The notes under the pieces: generated by a model
What the model was told of the DNA's origin: nothing
The model's database searches: none
What the model saw: only the letters and a program-made list of their open reading frames with translations
Shown: in pieces, positions 54,924 through 64,000 of the stretch
Numbering within the stretch: position 1 is the stretch's first letter
How the letters are laid out: each line of letters begins with the position of its first letter
NCBI GenBank assembly: GCA_050084515.1
Contig: CM114273.1
Span: forward strand, 3,038,001-3,102,000
Reading direction: 5' to 3'
Source of the DNA: Blasia pusilla
Taxonomy: Eukaryota > Marchantiophyta > Marchantiopsida > Blasiales
DNA length: 64,000 nt
Program-made: the position numbers and the translations under genes

Positions 54924-55445
54924 TCGTTCAAGATCCTAAACCTCATTCAGATCTCATGGAGTATACCAATGATTGTTCTTCCCTGATGTGGTCAAGACAA
55001 GATGCCGAACTAGTTTCATCAAATTCTGTGGATCATGAAAGTTGTGGAGATAGATAATTTCTAGAAGCACTAGAGTTTGTAAGTTTGTATTAAGATTCTC
55101 TTTGAACTCGTAAGTTTGTATTTACATTCTTTTTCCTCGGACCAACTGCAGGAAACAGTGCTCGAGTATATAACTTGGAGTGAGCTACAGTGAAGGTTCT
55201 TACTCCAGAAGTGATGGATTTTGATTTGACCCCGAAGAAGAAAGATCAAAGAAGGCTAGAGTCGGCTAAGCTGACATCCAAGACTCTGTCGGAGACACCA
55301 TCGGATGCTGTATTGTTGGAAGTGGATGATGCGTTGTGTGATTTGTCCTCACAGTATACTGAGAGCAACATGAGGTGTAGCTCTGGTGTTTATGCCCCTT
55401 ACTGAAGTTCATGCAAGCAGGACTGGGCACAGCAGGATTCATGGT

Positions 55446-55468
55446 GCAAGCCACTGTAAGTGGCTTGC
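55446..55468. repeat. 10-bp perfect foldback, 3-bp loop
   Basis: GCAAGCCACT / AGTGGCTTGC. Related GCCACC and AGTGGCTTG sequence recurs at 55492-55510. Confidence 0.9.
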
Positions 55469-55777
55469 TGTTGGCAGCATGCTCTATGGGCAGCCACCTC
55501 CAGTGGCTTGATGTTTCTGAAGACAGGGAAGGTGACGAACTGGGGAGATAAATGTCAACTTTGGCAAACGAAGAATTCTGTCTGCAATTTTGTCGCTTTG
55601 TACCACTTCCTGGTGGAGGAGAAACATGCCAATCCGAGAAAACAGGGCGCGATTTTTTTGGGATTACGATTATAGACTTATAATTGAAAATTCTCAAAGA
55701 TGCCTAGTTATTCATTCTAAATTCCAACATTAAAGAATGAGGAAAGATGCTTTTGGAGCAATTAGAGCAAAATGAAA

Positions 55778-56130
55778 ATTTTAGATTTACGGCATTAACT
55801 CAATCTGTCAACAACTGAAAGAATCACTTCATGAGTAGAGCAAAAACATGGGCAGAAACTCACCCATGGCGACAAGTGAGAATTCAACACCATCTCCATT
55901 AAGTCGACGGTATGCTTAATCAAAGCGAAGACGACATGTGAAGAAAGAACAAAAGCAAATTAGATTTTCGGTATTAACTCAATCTTCAACAACTGAATGG
56001 GCCACTTCAAGAGTATGGTAATGAGTAGCAAACATGGGCGGAACTCACCCATGGCAGGGTAGGTGGGATTTCAACACCACCTCCATTACGCCGACACTAG
56101 GCTTAATCAAAGTGAAGACGATGTGAAGAA
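55778..56130. repeat. Two diverged tandem units of about 180 bp
   Basis: Units start near 55778 and 55957 with TTAGATTT-x-CGG-x-ATTAACTCAATC. They share CATGGGC-x-GAACTCACCCATGGC and CTTAATCAAAG-x-GAAGACGA. Several indels separate them. Confidence 0.85.
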
Positions 56131-56230
56131 ACAAAGCTGCGGACCAAAAGTACGGTGAGAGAGGCATCTGTCCAAACGTTTAGAGCCGCAAAGCTTACTT
56201 AGAAGGACACTGGCCCTAAATATAAAACAG

Positions 56231-56351
56231 ACTTAAATTTGGAGTCAAAACATAGCGTTGGATGTATGGAGTGTAAAGTCTGCCTATATAAAGCAAACTT
56301 AAATTTGGAGTCAAACCATAGCGTTGGATGTATGGAGAGAAAAGTCTGCCT
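56231..56351. repeat. Two tandem units of 66 bp
   Basis: ACTTAAATTTGGAGTCAAA through GTCTGCCT occurs at 56231 and again at 56297 with a few differences. Confidence 0.9.
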
Positions 56352-56422
56352 AAAGGGCTGTTGTGGCATTTGGGGCCATTAAAATTTGATTACTAGGATT
56401 GATTTTGAATCCTTATGACTAT

Positions 56423-59400
56423 CTAGAGTATTCTTAGAAATACGATTGAGTTTACCTTTTCAGTCTGTCCATCTGTCTCTGGGTGAAACGCCGTATTGAA
56501 ACTCAGTTTGGTCTTAAACCTCCTGAACAAGTGCTTCCAGAAAGCACTGGTAAACTTTGGATCCCGATCTGAAACAATGCTCCTCGGCAAACTGTGAGCA
56601 CGCCACCAGCTATCGAGAAACAGTTGCGACGTCGTATAAGCCGTTGCGGAATCCACCGTCGGCACGAATCTCGCCAACTTGCTAAACCGATCAACAATTG
56701 CAAGTATAGCGTTGTATCCCTCAGATTCCGGAAGACTCGTGATGAAGTCCATACTCACACTTTGCAAGGGTCCTTCTGGGATCGGCAAGGGATGCAGCAA
56801 CCCTTGTTTCTTTCCATAAGAAACTCTATTCGCTTGGTAGGTCACACAGGTCTTCACATATTGAGCAACCTCCTCTTTCATGTTGGGCCAAAAGAACCGC
56901 TTCGACAAAACAGCCAGCGTAGATTCCTCTCCTTTATGTCCTGCCAAGGGTCCGTCGTGACACTCCGCTAACACTTTAGTTTGCATCCTGCCTTGCCCTA
57001 CATAGATCCTACTCTGCTTGAACCTTAGTAAACCATGCCTCAAACTTATGTTGGCCACCTTCTCACCCTGCTTCAACTTCCTCAAGTACTCCCCTGCGTG
57101 AGCGTCCTTCATGTATCCTTCACGAATCCTTCTTTCCAAGTCTGTCTCTTTAGGGAACATTGCTCTCAAGACCTGTGTCGTCGATGGCATGTGTTCCTCC
57201 TTGCGACTCAACGCATCTGGAATCACATTATCCTTACCTGGCTTGTGAATCAACTCAACATCCATCAACGCCAAGGTATCATGCCATCGCAGTTGTTTCG
57301 GCGTCACTCGATCCTATGTCTCAAAATACTTGAGTGATATATTATCGGTGAATACTCGAGTCCTGTGGAGCCCTAGATAATGCCGCTACTTCCTCTAGCA
57401 ATGTACCACCGCGAACAACTCTTTCTCATGAGTGGGCCATCTCCTTTCAGTATCGCTAAGCTTCTTGCTCTCGTATGCTACCGGTCTCCCTTCTTGCACC
57501 AACATTCCTGCAATCGCGAAATCACTAGCATCTGTATGCACTTCAAAAGGTTTGTCAAACTCCGGCAGCTTCAATATTGGTTCCTGCGATGGAATCTGCT
57601 TCACTCGGCTGAATGCCTCATTAACCTCCTGAGTCCAAGTCGTGTTGCCAAACTTAGCTGTCCAATCCGTGAGAGGTCTTACAATTCCCGAATTTTTTTT
57701 CACGTAAGTGCAATAGAACTGCACCGCACCTATAAACCTCTTCATTCCCTTTACAGTGGATGGGGGTTCCCACTTGGCAATCGCTTTCACCTTCTCCATG
57801 TCCGGACTGACGCCATCTGCGCTAACTACGTGACCCAAGAATTTGATCTTGTTCAACCCGAATTCACTCTTCTCTACCTTCGCATACAGCTTATTCGCCC
57901 TTAGCTTTGACAACACCGCTCTCACATGTCGAACGTGCTCCTCTAGGGACTTCGAATAGATAAGTATGTCATCAATATTGATGATAACATACTCATCCAT
58001 TTCCTTGTGAAAAATGGAGTTCATCAATGTGGTGAACATTGGAGGCGCGTTACATAGACCAAAAGGCATCACTACAAACTCAAAGGACCCATATCTTGTC
58101 CTACACGCAATCTTCTCCACATCTGCCTCGGCAATCCGGATGTGGTAATATCCTGACTTCAAGTCAATCCTATTGAAATATCTCGCGCCTGCCAGCCTAT
58201 CGAAGAGATCATCTATCCTCGGAAGAGGATAATTGTTCCGAACCATCACTTTATTCAGCGCACGGTAATCAACACACAACCTCATCTTTCCATCCTTCTT
58301 CTTCACAAAAAGAATTGGCGCTCCATAAGGTGACTTGCTAGTCCTAATGTAACCATTTTCCAAGAGCTCACTTAACTGCCTTTTCAACTCAAGAATTTCC
58401 TCCTCATTCAACCTATATGGTGCCTTTGAAGGTGGTTGGGATCCAGGTATTATCTCTATCTTATGATCGACGGCTCTATGTGGCGGCAACTCAGTCGGAA
58501 GCTCATTTGTCAAGACATCCTCAAACTCCTTGACCAATTCTTGGAGTGGTTCCGTGATTCCCCTTGAAGCAGTGTCATGATCTCTGCGTATTCCGCTTGT
58601 AGCCTCCTCTACTTGTCTCATCAAGCAGAGAAACCCATTCTCTAACTCGGTCATGCTTCTCCTTGTAATCGAGTTCACTAACTCCTTTTTTGCAGAAAGC
58701 TCACAGACCAACCACACCTGCAACCGTTTTCCTTTTAACAAGACACTCAACCTCAAGGGTCTCCGTCTTAACTCCACCTCATACGCATCTAGGAATGTAT
58801 TCCCCAAGACTCCGTCAATGCCATCCATTTCGCACACAGTGAAATTCTCCTTCAACTCGAATACCCCGCATCCTACAGTCAACCCCAAGACCAACTCAGA
58901 AGTCCGATGAGACTTGCCTCCTGCAAATCCTACTCGAATGGGCTCGTCCGCCTTAGAGGTAGACAACCCCAGTTCCTTCATGATTCTCGGGCTTAGGAAG
59001 GAGTGCGAAGCACCTGTATCCACGAGCAACAACACATCACGATCAGCAATCTTGGATCTTAGGTACACCAAATTGTGCGTCCTCTTGGTGACCTTAAGGG
59101 ACGTCTCGAGATCACCCGCCAACAGATGCTTAGCAGCAAACGCAATAATACTCCCATTACTAACCTTTGGTTTCGAACACGCTTTCGCCAGGTGCCCTGG
59201 TTCGCCACAGTTGTAGCATATCACCTTGCCATTCCCTGACTTCGAATGTTGTCCTCCTCTCGGCTTCGCATGAAGTTCCACTCGTTTTGCTGCCGGGGCC
59301 GACGACTCTCCTGGATCGTGCAGGCCTCCACTCCAGACTCTCTTGAACGACTCCTTATTTTTCGACTTTTTCGAAAAACCTTTCGGCTCAAAGGGTTTCT

Positions 59401-60217
59401 GGGTTTGCACCTCGTCGTCCCCAATCCGCTCCGCCAGCCTCAGAAGATCCGCGCACGTATCTGGCAACGTCGGCATTCGGTAAAGGGCCTTCTCAGCGCT
59501 CGGTTTGAGTCCACTAATGAAGATAGCCTTCTTCACATGTTCATCCATCTTCGGAATAGAAGTCAGTTTCGCACTAAACTCCCTCACATACGCACTTAAG
59601 GATCCACTCTGCCGCATCCGCACGCACCCCACCGTGTCGCGCAACCCTTGGTACTCCGGAGTGAATCGATCCCCAATCAACACCTTAAACTCCTCCCAAC
59701 TCAGAGGTGACTCGCCGGCCAGATGTTCCTCTCGTTGAGCTGTCCACCATTGTAGTGCATGATCCTTAAGGAAAGTAACGGCTACCGTCACCTTGTCCTG
59801 CTCAGCTGCCCTCTGCGCCTCAAAGTACAGTTCCAGTTCCGTAAAGAAATCCTTTACTTTCCGCTAGCGCCCCACCCCCGTAAATGGTGTGGGCAGGTTT
59901 TTCTTGCAAAGCTTTTTGCCCGCATCCGGAGTTCGGGTGGCCTCTAGCTCTGCAATCCGCTTGCTTTGCTGGGATATCTGCTCCACCAACAACTTCAACA
60001 AGTCCGACCTCTGGATTGACTCGGTCGGTTCCCTTGAGTTTGGGCCCGATGGCCCCGCGGAAGGAATCGCCTCTGGAACGTCCTCACGCCTGGCGTTCAG
60101 CTCTTCGGGAGTCTCCGTTTCCTCCATAGCATCACGGTCAGGCATTGGTTCCTCTCTTGGTTCACGTCGCTTGATTCGGCGCTTCTTGGGTAATTCTCCC
60201 TCGATCGCCATTTTCAA
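56423..60217 (-). pseudogene. gag-pol of gypsy copy B
   Basis: Gag starts at ATG 60217. A TAG near 59860 interrupts it, where copy A has a sense codon. The zinc knuckle CYNCGEPGHLAKAC is at about 59178-59221 and protease DTGASH near 59005-59025. RT is at 58400-57800 with INIDDILIYS at about 57955-57985 in place of the usual FIDD form, and RNase H follows with TDASDFAIAG and HEKELFAVVH. A stop near 57395 and further stops to 57308 break the link to integrase. Integrase shows the HHCC finger with its last Cys changed to Tyr (CVTYQ), DDE residues in MDFITSLP and SDRDPKFTS, and the glutamate in TDGQTEKVN. The frame then runs into foreign sequence and ends at 56423. Confidence 0.9.
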
Positions 60218-60345
60218 GCCAACTCACTCAGATCTCCTCCTCGTTTCTTGCGTCCCTCCTCGAGCGTCCGAGTCAAGCCGCTACCTTGAGTTTTCCCAAG
60301 CGTCCGACTAATCCCACGACCCCAAGTTCTCGCTCCCAAGGATAA

Positions 60346-60357
60346 GCTCTGATACCA
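60346..60357 (-). other. Primer-binding site, initiator tRNA-Met
   Basis: On the minus strand TGGTATCAGAGC lies two or three bases inside the LTR end, the standard position and sequence for plant gypsy and copia elements. Confidence 0.9.
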
Positions 60358-60359
60358 CT

Positions 60360-61351
60360 TATCGCGCCCCTACTCAACTTGAACGTCAATCTTTAGTGTT
60401 GCGGAAGCGTACGTTCAGTAGGTCACGATCTCATCGCCGATCTGCACCCAAACACGCACTCTCGTTAGTCGGGTCTGGGCCAACCAGCGCTCCAACCCAT
60501 CGAGTTCTCAACTCGGCGTCTCATCAAGCTCAACCTTCCTTAGTTCCTAATTTCCAACACACGGCAAGTCCTTCAAGACTTGGAACAGACTTCCTGGTTA
60601 GTCGAGGGATCTGAAATGGCACTTGTGCGCCTAGCGATCCCAACTGTTCAACGGTCCTCGTGTGAGTTCCAAACCGAGACCCAAGTAATTGAGTCGCGGG
60701 GTGAAATCCAAGAGGGATGTCTAAAATCGTCTCAATAGACTTGGTGCAGGTTTTCCAACCCAACCCCCAAACTCGCGTTCCGTTCCATGCCCTTGAGCCG
60801 CCCCGCGGCGCCCAAAGTGGGGTTCGAGTTCCGAGCACTCTCGGAGACCTTCCCCCTTACTTGTACTTCTGGAGTTCTCCAATAACCCCCTTTGGAAAAG
60901 GAGGGTCGGGCCCTTCATTGTGGCCCTCAACCCGGCTCTACTTACAGTCGTTTCCGGGTTGTTTCTCAGCCGCTGCTTATGCGTTTGCAAAGATCTTTAG
61001 TGCGTTTGAACCGTCTTTCCATAAGTCTTCCAACGCACCCTTTTCAATCCAAACGCATCTCGGCGTTGAAAGTTATGGCCATAAATACAGTCGGAAACTC
61101 TCAAACGCTAGTGGCGTTCCAAATCCGGATTCTTCCTATGGCAACCCACTTTCTAGACTCAACTCCTTTCAAGTCTTGTTCCGCGTTTGGTCCACGTTTC
61201 TCAGTCGCGACCATTACATCTGAAACGCGAAGCCTCGCTTGCGTCTTGTCTCTTCTTCGAGACCACTCCAATGCGCGAACCATCTTAGTGTGAGCTTGCT
61301 AATGTTCCGATGTTCCGCTTTGGTACTTGTTTGGTCATGAGGGTCGCGACA
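60360..61351 (-). repeat. LTR of gypsy copy B (992 bp)
   Basis: On the minus strand it runs from TGTCGCGACCC (61351) to GGGGCGCGATA (60360). It is homologous to the LTRs at 2324-3301 and 23927-24928. Confidence 0.9.
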
Positions 61352-61795
61352 ATTGTGGCCCTTAACCCAACCCTACTTACAGTCATTTTTTGGCTTTTTC
61401 TCAGCTGCTACTTCTGCGTTTGCAGAGATCTTTGGTGCATTTGAACCGACTTTCCATAAGCTTTCCAACGCATCCTCATTTGTTCCAAACGCATCTCTGC
61501 ACTATACGTTATGGCCAAAAATACAATCGAGAACTCCTAAACGCTTGTGGCGTCCCAAATCCGGTTCACCTTCTTTGGCAACCCACTTCTTAGACTTGAC
61601 TCCTCTCAAGTCTCGATCTGCGTTTGGTCTAGGTTTCTCAGTCGCGACCACAACACATGAAACGCGAAACCTCCCTTGCGTCTCAACTCTTGTTTCTTCT
61701 CCAAGACCACTCCAACGCGCAAACCATCTTAGTGTGAGTCTGCTAGTGTTCCGATGTTCCGCTTTGGCACTCGTTTGGTCATGAGGGTCGCGACA
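61352..61795 (-). repeat. Partial second LTR copy next to the LTR
   Basis: The segment repeats the outer about 435 bp of the adjoining LTR (compare 60917-61351), including a second TGTCGCGACCC terminus at 61795. It has many substitutions, so the partial duplication, or an older truncated LTR hit by the newer element, is not recent. Confidence 0.85.
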
Positions 61796-62372
61796 ACGAG
61801 GGTGCAGAAGAGAGTCAAGTTGAGAATCAGAGAGTGGAGAGTTTGGATTTGGGGGAGCAATAGTCAAGGCAGGTTAGCGGAATCAGTCTAGGAGAGTGAA
61901 GTGTGATCAGTTTCCTCGGTCTCCTAAACCGGGAGAGCGGAGCCCTTGATTTCAGATCGGATTGTGGAGAGTGGTGGAGTAAGCCGAAGCCAAGCCGGGA
62001 AGGGCTTGGTGTACGTACGTCAGAGATTGGCTTGATTGTCTTGCATGCTTGGCTGGTTAGTCAGATGTTGGGTTGTTGTGTGCAGATTGGTGTCTAGTGT
62101 GTGCAGGTAACTCAAGTTGAGAAACCCCGAACGTCACTGATCTCGATTACTCCGCTCTCGTGCTCGCTATTACTAGGATTCTGGAGAATGACAAGGAGTC
62201 GATAGATGAGAAGATTGATGCAAACACTCTCCATGAATGAAAGGTGGCTTTAAAGTTTAGGTTAATTTAAATTTTTTATTCAATCCTACTCGAATTGAAC
62301 TGATATTTCGTTCACACAACATGGTGGAACGATTGCATTCACTTACCATATCAGGAAAACTGAAAGTGTTGA

Positions 62373-62403
62373 ACTATCTAGGATGCTGAAAGTGTCCTAG
62401 ATA
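62373..62403. repeat. 10-bp perfect foldback, 11-bp loop
   Basis: CTATCTAGGA / TCCTAGATAG. The flanking GAA/TTC also pairs with a short bulge, and CTGAAAGTG is repeated beside it. Confidence 0.85.
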
Positions 62404-63163
62404 GGGTTCTCTCATAGGTCTCACGTTTGTAGGTACGCATTAGGGGTTTAAGTGGACATCATTAGGATTGAATTTCATACTCGCCCAGACGGAAGACTAG
62501 TAAATGCATCAGTTTCCTGTCCCCGGGTTCCAGAGCAACGACCTCGAAACTTTGATTTTCGCCATCTATGTGTTTAGAGCTGCGATTGGAGAGCATGTGT
62601 AAGGAAAATGTCTAGTCCCGCAGGCGACAATATGTCGAGAACCTGAAAGGGCGGAAAGTCGTTAAATGTGGATTTTGGTTGTCATGGAAGCTTCGAAAGA
62701 GCTGCAGGCATTTATAGAACTCTGCAACCAGGTAATTTCGATGCCAAGAGGTTTCTGCTGGGGTTTATGTCTGGGGGGAGTAGATGACAATCCTAGTTTC
62801 ATATGACCATTTCACCACCAATTCAAACCAAAAGGCAATTCCTTTACTGTCCGATTTCACAAGGATCATCTATTGCAGATCCGCACGGTTTCACTAGGGA
62901 TTCAGATGAAATAAGTCTATCCAGAATTCTCGTGACAACATGCATGTCAAAAGCTGCGTCACGGTCAAAGAAATTTCTGGAGAGTAAATGTGGCAAGGGA
63001 AAAATTGTTCAGAATAATTTGTCATAATCCGAACAGAGTACCCTTGCTTTACTTATTTCGGCTAACCCTCCGCTCAAGATCAACTGCCTCCCACACCAGA
63101 AAGGAATGGAAGATTTGGATTTCCAAAAACACGTCAACGTTCTAAGTGATAGGCCAGACTCTT

Positions 63164-63187
63164 ACAATGGTTTGATCAAACCATTGT
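63164..63187. repeat. Perfect 24-bp palindrome, no loop
   Basis: ACAATGGTTTGA is followed directly by its reverse complement. Confidence 0.95.
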
Positions 63188-63489
63188 GAAACTCTGTGAA
63201 TTGATCTACAAAGATAGAACGAATTTATCCACAATCTTAAGGTCCACACATCCTTCTTGTGTCCGTGTGGGCGAGTGAGAGGGAAACTGTATGGCAAAAT
63301 TTCCTGAAGGAAACTGTCCGCAAAGAACTAAGCCAAGGAGGACAGGACCATAATGCCGAAACTGGATAACTACCCGCGTTGCGGAAATACGAGTAAAGCT
63401 CACTGGTAAGTAGACGTTCGAATGAGAAATGACCCTTACGAAAGTAATAAAGATGGAAAAGACGGTCAGACAATCGAATTCCTTTGAAG

Positions 63490-63930
63490 GCCACGGAACT
63501 TCGCGAGTATTAGCATCAAGTGACCTTACAACTCATGGTATTGACATGTGAGGTATCTGAGATGCAATAGCTTCTATTTAGGTCCAACCTACCGAGGTCA
63601 GATATTGCTCACGCGGAGGCTAAAGGCCCTCGATAACAGGCGGACCGGAAATGAAACCCATAGTGGAACCACATAAATCACCCCACGACGTCCGTATCAC
63701 AAGTTCTCAGCACCTACGACACGGGCAACCGCGGCACGACAGACACTGCCACAGAGGCGGGCTAAATGCGCACCCGCTCGGAGATTAGAACAAGATAGAC
63801 TCGCACAAAAAACGACACTGCTAGAGTCTGAGAGCAAACGTCCACAGGGCACGTAACGGCAACAACCAAAGACGAAGGAGGACATCTCCAGGACGCTACA
63901 GTTTCACAACACTTCGCTTTGAATAATGGC
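63490..63930 (+). repeat. Block T, copy 2
   Basis: It matches 32430-32935 in the same order, with several indels. Confidence 0.75.
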
Positions 63931-63971
63931 ACCGCCTCGGACATTTGGGGTCCGAGGTGGTGCGATTATTC
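63921..63971. repeat. 22-bp foldback, 7-bp loop
   Basis: Arms 63921-63942 and 63950-63971 match with two mismatches. The foldback begins at the end of block T; copy 1 of that block has no such structure. Confidence 0.9.
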
Positions 63972-64000
63972 ATCCGAGCATCTCAAGCACTGCATCACCT

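Larger units (their letters stand above)
53917..55777. other. Downstream region of Roco-4, no supported gene
   Basis: Only short frames are present. A splice-acceptor-like CTTCCTTTGTGTTGCAG ends at about 54550 and could belong to a 3' UTR intron, but this is not testable here. Foldbacks lie at 54889-54923 and 55446-55468. Confidence 0.4.
56447..61351 (-). mobile_element. Ty3/gypsy retrotransposon copy B, 3'-truncated
   Basis: On the minus strand: LTR (60360-61351), consensus primer-binding site, gag, protease, RT, RNase H and integrase. The element stops abruptly inside integrase, right after the motif with the catalytic glutamate (near 56450), and no 3' LTR follows; unrelated tandem repeats begin within 100 bp. 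Internal stops show it is inactive. It could have been trimmed by illegitimate recombination. Confidence 0.9.
61796..63489. other. Non-coding sequence
   Basis: No gene is supported. A weak piece of block V occurs at 62160-62235. Foldbacks lie at 62373-62403 and 63164-63187. Confidence 0.45.

Noticed and set aside
55266-55697. 143-codon minus-strand frame
   Set aside because: It spans the 55446-55468 foldback, is Ser/Pro-rich and shows no family resemblance. Likely chance.

Overview
The window reads as nuclear DNA of a plant-lineage eukaryote, probably a streptophyte that is not a flowering plant (bryophyte- or charophyte-like). This is an inference from four things: a degenerate block of CCCTAAA (plant-type telomere) motifs, a Ty3/gypsy element with the plant-typical initiator tRNA-Met primer site, a DUF7869-like element relic, and a family of LRR-ROC-COR (Roco) genes whose plant prototype is TORNADO1. 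No bacterial operons, rRNA, convincing tRNA or CRISPR arrays were seen, and the species cannot be named. Layout: 1-3301 is the 5' part of a decayed gypsy element on the minus strand. 3383-4605 holds an unrecognised ORF, two long foldbacks and a hAT transposase relic. 4935-11472 holds two dead Roco copies on the minus strand plus their shared upstream block. 11473-15655 is a 4.2-kb insertion carrying a non-LTR retrotransposon with a reverse transcriptase and a restriction-like endonuclease tail. 15656-22780 is a mosaic of degenerate duplicated blocks and short tandem repeats. 22787-25720 is a DUF7869-like gene relic split by a solo gypsy LTR. 25721-29865 is AT-rich and includes the telomere-like block. 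29866-35200 is more duplicated low-coding sequence. 35297-37440 is a tandem array of about 200-bp units. 38160-48186 carries further duplicated blocks and the third Roco copy. 49696-53916 is the fourth and most complete Roco copy. 56447-61795 is a second gypsy element, truncated at its 3' end, and the last 2 kb is non-coding with one more repeated block. The biological core is the Roco family. Its architecture is an N-terminal ribonuclease-inhibitor-like LRR domain, a ROC GTPase domain with Walker A and DLAGQ motifs, COR, a coiled coil, a glycine/alanine-rich hydrophobic segment and a C-terminal CxxC. Copy 4 is open for 1406 codons except for one TGA between LRR and ROC. Copies 1 and 2 lack the Walker A motif, and copy 3 is frameshifted inside it. 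Copies 2, 3 and 4 share about 0.9 kb of upstream sequence, so whole gene-plus-promoter units were duplicated. The most unusual whole-window signal is more than a dozen unrelated, near-perfect short inverted repeats (arms 10-58 bp, spacers 0-13 bp). For at least one of them a diverged paralogous block in this window lacks the second arm, which fits local template-switch mutation. Coordinates of degenerate duplicated blocks were judged by eye and are approximate.
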